Of a stretch of 64,000 nt of DNA, positions 21,852 through 31,200 are shown piece after piece (position 1 is the stretch's first letter; the number at the start of each line of letters is the position of its first letter). Position numbers and translations under genes: made by a program. Below the pieces are notes generated by a model. The model worked only from the letters and a program-made list of their open reading frames with translations, searched no databases and was not told the origin of the DNA. The DNA is from Limnoperna fortunei (Eukaryota > Mollusca > Bivalvia > Mytilida > Modiolidae). Location of the stretch: positions 69,230,993 to 69,294,992 of the forward strand of contig OX104115.1 of the NCBI GenBank assembly GCA_944474755.1, in the 5' to 3' direction.

Positions 21852-24768
21852 CATACAAGTCTAGAAGATTATGCAACGATACAAATGACCGTGTTTCTTG
21901 TCAAAAATTTAGACAAAGACTGACCAACGAATGGCCTTAGTCATTGAATGTCAATATAAATAAATGACGTAAACAAGTCATAACATATTGATCTTAAACT
22001 TTCTCAATCCAACTTAACCCAAAATAGTTGCTTCCCAGTCCGCCACCCGCGGACGTGCCGTGCTGTTACTTGGCTTTGCTCAAATATTCCAACAAGATGT
22101 AATCAAAATGACCAAGGTGACAAATTCATTACGCCAGACGCGTTTCGTCTACTCAAGACTCATCAGTGGTGTTTAACTCTAAATGCTTAAAGTATTTTTT
22201 TCATTTGGAGATGGAATAATATAAGTCCACTGGGATCGTGTAAATACACAATACAGGTAGTTCAAAATATTATATCAAAAGTCTAAAGGATCTACCAACT
22301 AGCAAGCTTATATACATGTATATATATATATATATATATAGCTATATCATGCTAATCCATCCTGATAAGCCTGCAACGATTAAACTCTTTCTAAAATCAA
22401 ACTCACAACCCAATAACCATGATAACTGGCATGACATTGATCAACAGGGGAGCAAGTCAAATTTCCACTTGGTATAGTTAATTCAGCACTGCAGAAGAGT
22501 AAAATTGGCATCAACTTTGCAAAATCTGCACATAATTAATTATTTATTTGTCTTATTACAATAAAATGGTAAAACAAGCATATTTTAATACATGAAATCT
22601 TGAAATCTTAATTTACAATAAATAATTATTAATTATTTAAAAACCTTTTGAAATGCTGCTAAATTATCATTTTGAGAAAGCGATTTTCCATACTTAATTT
22701 TGACCTTGTTCGATATTGTCGTCTGCAGTTGCAGTTGAGGCAGGAAATGTCTCACGGTTTGTCCGAATACCATTGTACGTTACAAAAGAAGACGAACGTT
22801 TGTAAACAACATTAGTCCCCTTTAGAAACAAAAATGGCTGACTTCCTATGGAAATTTGATCTATCAAAATGAAAATTCAGCTGCATTTCAAAACATCCTG
22901 AAACTGTGGAAAATAATTGTTGATTTCAAAGACTGTAATATGAGATCTACAAAAGGACCATAAACTAGACCAAACCAAACGCGGTTAGCAGTTTCCGTTT
23001 TGTAATTCAAAAACCGGTCAGACAGACAACATAACGTTTATCATATACTAAAAGTTACACCACCTTGCGCTCAGTGTTTTGCTTGCATTTTTTATTATTC
23101 CATATTGTACCTTTGTAGTGTTAAAATCCAATTTAAAACAATTCTACGCAATAACACGTCCATATTTTATAGTATGCCTTTGTATTTGACATGTTCCAAT
23201 TCATCCTTGACATCTGCTACAGAAATTTTTACATAGAAAGTCAGCCATTTGAGTTTCTAAGGGACCAAGCCTTGTTTTCAAAAAAATCAGCTGCATTCGT
23301 AATGTTCAGTGGTATTCGGACAAACCGCAAGGCTGTTCCTACCTTAACTGCAAGTGATATTACCCGAAGGATTTTGAACAGACAACAATGGACTCTTCCA
23401 AAAATACACTTGGAAAACTGCTACTGTGTTTGGTCGAGTTTATGGTCCTATTGTAGATCTCATATTACACTTTTTGAAAGAAACAATTAATTTCCACAGT
23501 TAATCAGCGTTTTGAAATGCGGCTGTTTTTTCATTTTGATAGATCAAATTTCCATAGGAAGTCAGCCATTTTTGTTTCTAAAGGGGTCTAATGTTGTTTA
23601 CAAACGTTCGTCTGCTAACGTACACTTCGGTTCAAAACAAGGTAAAAATTTAGAATGGAAAATCGCTGTATCAAAATGAAAAATTCAGCCGCATTTAAGA
23701 ACGTCGATTAACTGTGGAAATAATTGTTGATTTCAAAAAGTGTAACAGGAGATCTACAAAAGGACCATAAACTTGACCAAACGCGGTAGCAGTTTTCCAT
23801 TTTTTCAGGCAAACACCTATTGGGAAGACACGATAAAGTTTACTATAAGTCAAACTTTAATATTGAAAATTGCTCTATCAAAATGAAATCTCCGCAACAT
23901 TTCAAAACGCTAAATAACAATAGAAAATAATTGTTGAATTCAATTTACACATTTTTAGATGTACAAAAGGAGCGTAAGCTGGACCATATGCGGTAAGCAG
24001 TTTTCATTTGTCACGCAAAAACAATAACTAAAATACGTCAACTTTCAGCATATGTAATTGTTAAGTCCGAGAATCCTCTGCCATCCAACGCTCTTTTTTT
24101 TGCGTGGGACGTCTGAGAACTCTCCATATGCAAAACGAAGGATTTCGAGTAGACAACAATCAAATGTTCCTAAAGTACACTTCCGTTCTAATTAAGGTCA
24201 AATTTTAGTATGGAAAATCACCCTTTCAAAATTTCAAAATGCTGAATATCTCGAGGAAATAATTATAGATTTCAAAAAGTAGCTTTCTTGATCTACAAAA
24301 GGAGCATAAGCTGAACCATATGCGGAAAGCAGTTTTCATTTTCACGCAAAAAACCCTCTCCACAATGCATTAACACTTACTTTAGTAATTTTTGTCAGTC
24401 ATTTGGTTGAATGTCTTGAGTCAACTAGCCATCTCAGCAAACAGCGATTTGATTGATTACGTGTCTTTTTAAAAATGACTGTCAAAAGTAAAGCCCTTAA
24501 ACTAAGATATAACAATAAACTATAAATATATAAAACAATTTGACTTGATCGGGACAAGGACCCTTATCAGCTTCCCTGGAAACCAATGATGCTATCTTGA
24601 AATTGAACTGTTTGTGTAGATGATACATTGCGTATGATTTGGAAACATTAAAAAAACCTTTAGACTAGCCAAAATGCATACCTTTCCTAAACATATTTGA
24701 CACGAAATCGGTAAAGTAAAAGCTATTGTTCCGTGCTTGTCAGTTCTTGCTCGCACTTCCGCCGCCAT
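12424..24768 (-). CDS. OBI1: OBI1 (RNF219) orthologue, ORC ubiquitin ligase; six coding exons
   Basis: Predicted 996 aa, joined from exons 24768-24682, 21726-21591, 19648-19557, 17680-17462, 16396-16308 and 14791-12424. All phases close. Residues 23-60 form a C3HC4 RING (C23, C26, C36, H40, C43, C46, C57, C60) with LPISCQICLGK and NNHVFC as in RNF219. Residues about 100-245 are coiled coil, including RSPHRFGR and KSDKYIEELQ, which match the human protein closely. The remainder is a long Ser/Tyr/Asp-rich low-complexity tail. In humans OBI1 binds the origin recognition complex and multi-mono-ubiquitylates ORC3/ORC5 to promote origin firing; that role is inferred here from orthology. The protein is longer than the human one (about 726 aa) because of the tail. 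It shares a head-to-head promoter with SLC10A7. Confidence 0.93.
14792..16307 (-). other. OBI1 intron 5
   Basis: Contains a 35-bp direct duplication near 15158-15225 (TCCAATCAGAATTGAT repeated), a headless SINE (15391-15507) and AT-rich filler. Confidence 0.6.
15391..15507 (+). mobile_element. 5'-truncated SINE
   Basis: Only the 3' half of the SINE is present (GGGGGTTTTCTCCTGG to a short A-rich tail), considerably diverged. Confidence 0.75.
16308..16396 (-). CDS. OBI1: OBI1 exon 5 (coiled coil)
   Basis: 89 nt, phase 0 to 2. Encodes ENNALKDENINLNHENQKL and ends SRSPH plus a split Arg, as in the human RSPQ region. Acceptor TTTTGCAG, donor CAG|GTAATC. Confidence 0.9.
16397..17461 (-). other. 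OBI1 intron 4
   Basis: AT-rich intron. No repeat family or gene seen. Confidence 0.6.
17462..17680 (-). CDS. OBI1: OBI1 exon 4 (coiled coil)
   Basis: 219 nt, 73 codons, phase 0 both sides. Leucine/glutamate-rich heptads starting EELERMSAELTLIKAENEM and ending ADLGKVKE. Acceptor TTTTGTAG, donor GAG|GTATAA. Confidence 0.9.
17741..17880 (-). mobile_element. Partial SINE (tail and body)
   Basis: Reverse-strand SINE tail and central region; the tRNA-like head is absent. Lies in OBI1 intron 3, 60 bp upstream of exon 4 (minus sense). Confidence 0.75.
18101..19490. mobile_element. Element with inverted TCTCGCCT ends and internal 146-bp satellite
   Basis: The left edge has TCTCGCCTG at 18103 and the right edge has AGGCGAGA at 19482, its inverse. 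Between them lie the tandem array at 18180-19338, a (GCC)n run at 19421-19441 and a subterminal hairpin at 19456-19489. It looks like a non-autonomous element hosting tandem repeats, in OBI1 intron 3. The terminal match is short, so the boundaries are tentative. Confidence 0.5.
18180..19338. repeat. 146-bp tandem repeat, about eight copies
   Basis: Copies of ATCAGCAACC start at 18321, 18467, 18613, 18759, 18905, 19051 and 19197, a constant 146-bp period. A diverged first copy lies before 18321 and a degenerate last one after 19320. Middle units are almost identical. Every unit contains AGGTCAAGGTCAGGTGACA (AGGTCAAAGTCAG in one), i.e. a TCAAGGTCA half-site next to CAGGTG. Confidence 0.95.
19557..19648 (-). 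CDS. OBI1: OBI1 exon 3
   Basis: 92 nt, phase 1 to 0. Encodes a linker ending RKARFDLLFKEYE, like human RKTRLELLHKEYE. Acceptor TTTTCAG, donor GAG|GTGATT. Confidence 0.9.
19649..21590 (-). other. OBI1 intron 2
   Basis: About 19920-20160 is GC-richer with repeated GACGCGT-like words and ends in a first-exon-like stretch (ATGGCGATCGATG, then CAG|GTAGCA). It may be a transposon-borne pseudo-exon. About 20750-20860 repeats GGACTCA or GATGAGTCC words. Nothing else recognised. Confidence 0.45.
21591..21726 (-). CDS. OBI1: OBI1 exon 2 (RING core)
   Basis: 136 nt, phase 0 in and 1 out. Encodes CPNNHVFCSPCMDVW and CPACRTPINPGNP. Acceptor ATATTTAAG, donor G|GTAAAA. Confidence 0.93.
21806..21850. repeat. 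(AT)n microsatellite
   Basis: About 20 AT/TA dinucleotides preceded by CACACA. Confidence 0.95.
22673..24370. repeat. Cluster of five related interspersed repeats, two facing each other
   Basis: A block of about 220 bp containing ACGAACGTTTGTAAACAAC, ATGGCTGACTTCCTATGG and GATCTACAAAAGGACC occurs forward at about 22773-22990 and inverted at about 23410-23640. Further forward, more diverged partial copies are at about 23650-23800, 23860-24010 and 24205-24350. No transposase was found. Confidence 0.7.
24682..24768 (-). CDS. OBI1: OBI1 exon 1 (start, first RING cysteines)
   Basis: 29 codons from ATG (24768-24766) to donor AAG|GTATGC. Begins MAAEVRARTDKHG and ends ISCQICLGK. The start is chosen because the ATG lies in AAGATGGCGGC just before the conserved RING. 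Confidence 0.93.
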
Positions 24769-25123
24769 CTTCTTTTTTTTCTTAACCGGAAATAGCTGCG
24801 AACGAATACACATTATTGCATTTATCTAAATACGATTATTCTGTAATGTAAATAATAAATAACCATTATTCATTACTTATGAAATGTAAGAAAATAGAGA
24901 TTTAATAATTTAATATAAAATACGCAATAGATGTTAATGCACTTTTTGTCGCGTAATCTTGTTTATCAGAGGTTGCAGGTCACTTCCGGCAACGTGTTAT
25001 GCGGGGAAATTCGAAGTACCCATATTTTCAAATTGACTTAATATTACATGTAAAGTAATGTCACACAGGTGATAAAAAGATAACACGTTACTCCATCTTC
25101 AATGTGCAAAGTAGTAACTAGTA
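24769..25123. promoter_or_regulatory. Bidirectional promoter between OBI1 and SLC10A7
   Basis: Only 355 bp separate the two start codons, which point away from each other. The OBI1 side has AAGATGGCGGC over the start codon, a YY1-type site, next to an ETS-like GCGGAAGTG; a further CCGGAAAT is at about 24786. In the centre, CACTTCCGGCAACG is another ETS-like site. No TATA box is evident. This is typical of housekeeping head-to-head promoters. The sites are seen; their use is inferred. Confidence 0.65.
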
Positions 25124-25223
25124 ATGGCGTTAATTTCTTTGTTGAAACGAAACTGGTTTCTAACAGGAATCGTTCTTGTTATTATATTCGCAAGACTTCT
25201 TCCACAGATTGGGTTAAAAGGAG
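25124..25223 (+). CDS. SLC10A7: SLC10A7 exon 1
   Basis: Starts ATG GCG, encodes [17 protein letters not shown] (first membrane segment), and ends phase 1 at G|GTAATAAG. The start is chosen as the only ATG before the conserved NWF-TGIV segment. Confidence 0.93.
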
Positions 25224-28200
25224 GTAATAAGCGTATTTTATGCCGCCGCGACGACATGTCGGGCGGCATTAAGTTTTACTCATGACTGTCTGTTCGTACG
25301 TACGAATTTTCGTCAAGCTTTTCCCAGAAACCATACATGAAAACAATTTAAATTTAGCAGGGGGTTTGGTATCACAAGTTGTACGCCCTAAGAGACTTTC
25401 AGACCTGTCGAACAACTACCGTTACCCCCTGTTTAGGACTTCATTTGTATGTACATCCGTACGTATGAATTTCCGTTCACAGAAACCGTACATGAGAACA
25501 ATTTGAAATTTGGCAAGGTGGTTCAGTATTACAAGTTGTACGTCCTAAGGAATTACAGTCATTTCGTACCATAACCAAATCGTACCATTGCCATTTCGTA
25601 CCCAAAATTACCAAATCGTACCATCAAAATGCCATATCGTACCATAACTTATTACCATTTCGTACCATATATGAAAATAATATCGTACCATATGTAAACA
25701 ATTTTGTAGAATGCGAAAAAGTGAAATACTTTAATGTATTACTTACAAATATTCGTAAAAAAATCTTTAAATTAATCTAAAAATGATATTTTCAATATTA
25801 TTAATTAAAAAGGGTTATTTGAAATACTTGTTGTGTAAACAAACATGGCTTTATTATTCATTAATAAGATATGACAGCAATAATTACTTTCCGTAAAAAG
25901 TTATGAAAGACAATTGATTGTAACAATATTGAAAATAGTAGCTCATGTTAAAATAGTTGCTAAGATTTAAAACATATTTTTTTATCTGTGTCATTACGTT
26001 GAACATTATCTGATATTTTATGTTATGACGGAATGATGATGTTAATAAATTAAAAAATTAAAAATAAAAATAGTTTTTATTTCTATTTACCACTTTGATC
26101 GAAAGTGCAATATTATGCTGAAATGCATACAGGTTTTCATTAATACACTTCCCCATATTGTACGAAATGGCTATGGTACGAAATGGTTATGGTACGAAAT
26201 GGTACGAAATGGCTATGGTACGAAATGGTTTTAATTATGGTACGATTTGGATGGTACGATTTGGTTATGGTACGAAATGACTGGTAACGCGTCCTAAGCA
26301 ACTTTCAGACCTGTCGGACAACAATTTCCTGTTTGGGACTTCATTTAGCGGGGGAATCTGTGTCCATGGGACCCATTCTTCGATTTTTAATAAACGATTT
26401 TATATTCTATTATCAGATGTTTATCGACTGATTCCTTTTTTAAAATAAGCTAGACTTTGCTGATAAATAAAACTTGACTAATCATTTCATGAAATCAATA
26501 CATAAATTCCGGTCCTACGTAAATACGCCTGCAGTAAAAAAGTGTACGCCTGCCACTATTTGTGACTTATATTTCACCAAGAAATAACTTTAAATAGTAA
26601 AACAAATCAGTTTGAACCTTAAAAAGGTATTTTATTTATTTATTATCCGTTTTCAGCGAATACCTAATGTTAAGTCATATCCGTATGGACGGGCATATAT
26701 ACCGCATATGTGCACTGAACAAAATATCTTATATATATCAAATAAGTTTATGCAATCCCACATTTTGACTATTTATTTATTAATTCATTTATTGTAAAAT
26801 AATTTACTTTATTGGAATAAAAATTTAATAAAGTCTTCCGACTGATGGTTTACAAGAGTTACAAATCGGTATCTATATGAAATGGTGATAGAAATGTATT
26901 TAAGTACATCAATAATATGAAAATTTACTTTTGCAACAATTAACAGTCTGCACCAAAAACTTTTGAGGGTACTAGTCCACTGGACTAGTAAAAATTTAAA
27001 TGTACTAGTCCCCCAAATGTTGCACTTGTCCGACACCGGTTGATGTGTTGCGACCCGAACCTGCTAGGGGGGTCTTGAGGCATGCCCCCCCCCCCAGAAA
27101 ATTTTTGAAATCTTAGATGCAAAATCATCCATTCTGAGCATACCTGAAAGGGTTTTACATGTAGCTGGTTGAAAACTTTTTTTTTTAACTAATTTTAATG
27201 GGGTTGGAGCCCTCTGGTCCTAGTGACCTCATACTTTTTTTTTGTTCGGAAACATCATTTGATCGTTTTCGTTTTAAAGCCTTTCCCGGCTTTGCCCTGG
27301 CTGTCCATTGAAGCATTTTCAAAAGAACGTTTTTATGTTTGTTGACACATGGTGACTGGTCTCCGGTCTTTCTAATTACCAAAAAGATCGAAGTGTATCA
27401 ACACGGTGTTGTGAAGATAACTCAATGACATAAATCTATTTTAATAACTTTATTATGTGATTAAACTAAAACATTTTTACACCATTAAAGATATATAATT
27501 AAACGGGGGAAACATGATAGTCTTTTCGTTTTATAAACAATTGCCTTCATTATTGTGTCCGTGTTGGTCCACTTTTTACTGGTTATCAGACAGATCGAAG
27601 TACTGGAACTAGCGACTGGTTTTCGTTTCCTTCTGTTTATCTCCTCGGAATAAATGTATAATTAGTTCCAACTTCGTACACGATCTTTTTTGTAATACTT
27701 TGAATATGTTTAAATTTCAAATAACATAAAAGGCAAGTTATATTTTTTACTAGTCCGGTCGGGCTAGCGATAAATAAAATTTACTAGTCCGAGCTGAAAA
27801 TTACTAGTCTGGGGCATCGGGCTAGTGGATAACGTTGAAGACTGAATTAATCTACATAATATATACAGAATATATAATAAAATTCAACTTACCCCAATGC
27901 TAAATCCAAGTTGACAGATTTACATTTACATGTAAGAAACATAATCCAATCATCAAGCAATGCTTGATATTTACTCAGCATAATTAACAATTTTTAATTT
28001 ACCGCTAATCCAATTAATCAAATTAAAATGACAGGTTATGATTTATGTTCAGAAGTTAGATAATTTCAACTTCAAAGAAATTTGATGTAATTAGAATAAT
28101 TAGGATCTCTGACAGTATAGCGACCACTCTTTTGGGTAACAATACGGATTTTGTGCCAGTGGAGACAACAGGGAATGGCAATTGTCTTTTTAATGCCATA

Positions 28201-31200
28201 TCCCTTGGAATTTCAAAAACTGAAAAAATAGCTACTGAATTAAGGTACCGTACATCTACTGAAATTATTTTAAATAGGGCTTTTTACATTGACGACCATA
28301 AACACGACGGACTGACTCAATTGTTAGTGGTACTTTTGATGAATCATTGCAGGCCTGTTCCATTAACTGCACCCTATCGAGCTTTTGTCATTCATGCTGC
28401 TTCAAATGTCATTGGCATATCAATTCGATCTCTTTATCCAGCAGTTAATGGTGCTTTTGAAAATTCTATTGGAATTATAATTAGAACATTTTCACCTAGA
28501 AATTCTAAGAGAACAAAAAACCCTGTTCTTATTCTTTGGTCTACAGTTGCAATTTCATATAGTGAAACATGGGTACCAACTACCAAATCATTTAAACCTG
28601 ATATTTTTAATATTTCTGATGATATTCAATTTCCATCTTTTAACCAAACCTATTTTCTGAATAGACTACGCTTGCACGTTGTACCATGTTGTCAATTCAT
28701 CGTTACAATGAATGGCCTGTTATTCCTCAAAACCTTTATTGAAAACTAAAAAAATACATATTATTCATTCTAAAACTAATTTTACATCATAATACACCAT
28801 AAAAAATTAATATAATGTATAAATATGATGGCAGGTGTATACTTTTTTTACTGCAGGCGTAGTTCTATTACAGCAGGCGTATGCAGGCGTATTTAAGTAC
28901 TACCCCATAAATTCAATATTATAAAGTCTAGCATATAAATTAATGCATCAACTACACTATTTGAAACCAAAAAAAAGCCACCAAGTTACCACCTCCGTTA
29001 CAAAATTGTGGCTACACACAGTTTTTTCTATTAAAATCCTTTGAAATGGACAATTGTCTTTCATTCATTTTCACGATTCAGGTGAATGACAGGTGTCAAT
29101 ATCGGAGTGAGGATGTTATTAAAACCCCCTGCTGTTTAAACGTGATTATGAATTAATTAACGGATGTTTCTTCCCCCATAAATTTACCTGATGCTACATG
29201 TAATCTTGGGTAAAACCCCAGTGTTTTATAGATTGATTAAACAAGCTTACCAGTGATATCAGTGCTCTTATATTTAAACTTGCCTGTTGCCTATGACTAT
29301 AGTAACATCTACTTATGAGGTTAATTAGATAAAAATTGAATTGTAATAGACAAACAATACAAAAACAATGCACATCTTTATTTTAATACCAAAGTCTTTT
29401 TGTAATATGACAGCCATAGTTTTTTTAACCAGAAGTAAAAGGGGAGATAAATCATGTAAAACTGCAAATGGGTCATTTCAGTAATCATGTTAAGTTTGAC
29501 ATATATTTAACATAAGAAGGTAATATCTTCCTGAAATGTCATGAATTCTGTGTATTAGTATCATATTAACGTGGTTCTGTGCGGGTTAGATAACATTTAT
29601 CATGTCTTTCTGGGAAGATCAAAGAAAACTTACTGACACATTACACTTGCCATTGAATTTTTTAACAGTAGTTAATTCCTCAAAAGATTTACAATTACAC
29701 ATATTCCTGAGGGAAAACTAACATTCATGTGCAAAAACACTGTAAAGAACTTAATAATATTTTTAGAATTTAAAATAAACAACAACAAAAAATGTTAGAA
29801 AGTCATATTTTCCAAAACGATCAATAAGAAATAATTGACTGTTGTGATTTTTTTAAACTGAATAACCTGTTGATGACATTTTTTAAATTAACTGAATTAT
29901 TTTTTTTTTGTATTATTATTACATTTTTCAAAATTTTATTTACCTTTTTTTATTCCATCAAACCTGCATTTTTTAAATAGTTTTACATCAACATTTTTAA
30001 ATCTTAAAATACATAAAATTCAATATCTGATATAACTTTATTTTATGCATTTTACCTCTGATTTTAACGATTTAGACATCTATTTTTTTTTACAACATAC
30101 ATGTACTAGTACCTGTTTTTAAATTTAAATTTTCGTATAAAAATCATAATCTAAATTTACATTTTCATGGCTTATTATGTCGGTTTTTTATTGGTCTTTC
30201 ATTTTTACCTTTATCAAAGTTAAGTTTCAGGTAATAAATAAGCAATTAACAAATAAACAAGGCACATTTAATATACAATTACAGATATAATATCTTTTTT
30301 TTATAGGACAATTTTCTATAGTATATCATCCTCACAAGTCAGGGTTTATGTGTCCACGAAACCCTGACAAACTTAGCTAGGAAATTCCCGGGCTAGAAGT
30401 CATTATGTTGATTGGCTACATCATACCTGAATATAGCCAATCAAAAGCTCGCTTTCATTCACGACTTTGGTAGGGGAAATCCCGATGTCCATTGTCAATA
30501 AACCAAACGGATGTGTTGCATATATAGACCATATGAAAACCAGTGTATTTTGTACAATGGCATTAATAGTTTATTATTACTGCGTTATTTATAAGTTGTG
30601 TTACGTTTTCTTCCCACTTAAGAATGATCAAGAAAGACTACTGCCAAACACTTCTTTCTTTCAAGCAATTTCATTAGTTGATATTTTGAAGGTTTGACGT
30701 CATATGAAAATCTTGTAGCCCGTGGACACAGAAACCCTGACTTGTGAGGATGATATTAAATTTTTACCTCAATTAGAATGTGAATGTAAACTAAGAGCAG
30801 GCAATTGTTGTCTATTTGAAACCCTGCAGGCAATGTCGTTTGCAGTTGTTGGGAAAAGTCTCATTGTTTGCCTGAATATCATAGAAGGTGAACCTTTGTA
30901 AATAATGTAGATCTTGTTACAAACAAAAATTTACAATGTAAATTCCCATAGCAAAAGTCAAGGACTATTTGTGACATATAAAAAACAGAGGCATTGTATA
31001 AAATAAAATATGGACAAATGAACTTTGTATTTTGTAATTCCTTTTCTTAATAAAAAGGTAAAATATGGCATATTAAACAATTCAAGCAAAAAACTGCAGG
31101 GTGTGATTTTTAGAATAATAATGATGTTTCATTTCTGGTGTAGATTAAATATGTAAAATTATACAATGTAGTTTAGTCTCCCAAGCGCTGGGACATTATT

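Larger units (their letters stand above)
21727..24681 (-). other. OBI1 intron 1, repeat rich
   Basis: Holds two AT microsatellites (about 21806-21850 and 22317-22340) and a cluster of diverged interspersed repeats at 22673-24370. A patch near 22120-22170 (ACGCCAGACGCGTTTCGTC) also looks repeat-derived. Confidence 0.6.
26510..28905. mobile_element. 2.4-kb DNA transposon carrying an OTU-like frame
   Basis: The ends are inverted repeats: 20 of the first 24 positions match, sharing TAAATACGCCTGCA, followed by GCAGTAAAAAA and GTACGCCTGCCA / GTATACACCTGCCA. A perfect 9-bp target duplication CATAAATTC flanks it (26501-26509 and 28906-28914). The word ACGCCTGC is repeated inside the right end. Inside are the OTU-like frame (28060-28749) and a nested ACTAGTCC-rich element. 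No transposase was recognised, so it is likely non-autonomous or decayed. Located in SLC10A7 intron 1. Confidence 0.82.

Noticed and set aside
23191..23490. 99-residue plus-strand frame
   Set aside because: Lies inside the inverted interspersed repeat and repeats elsewhere with stops.
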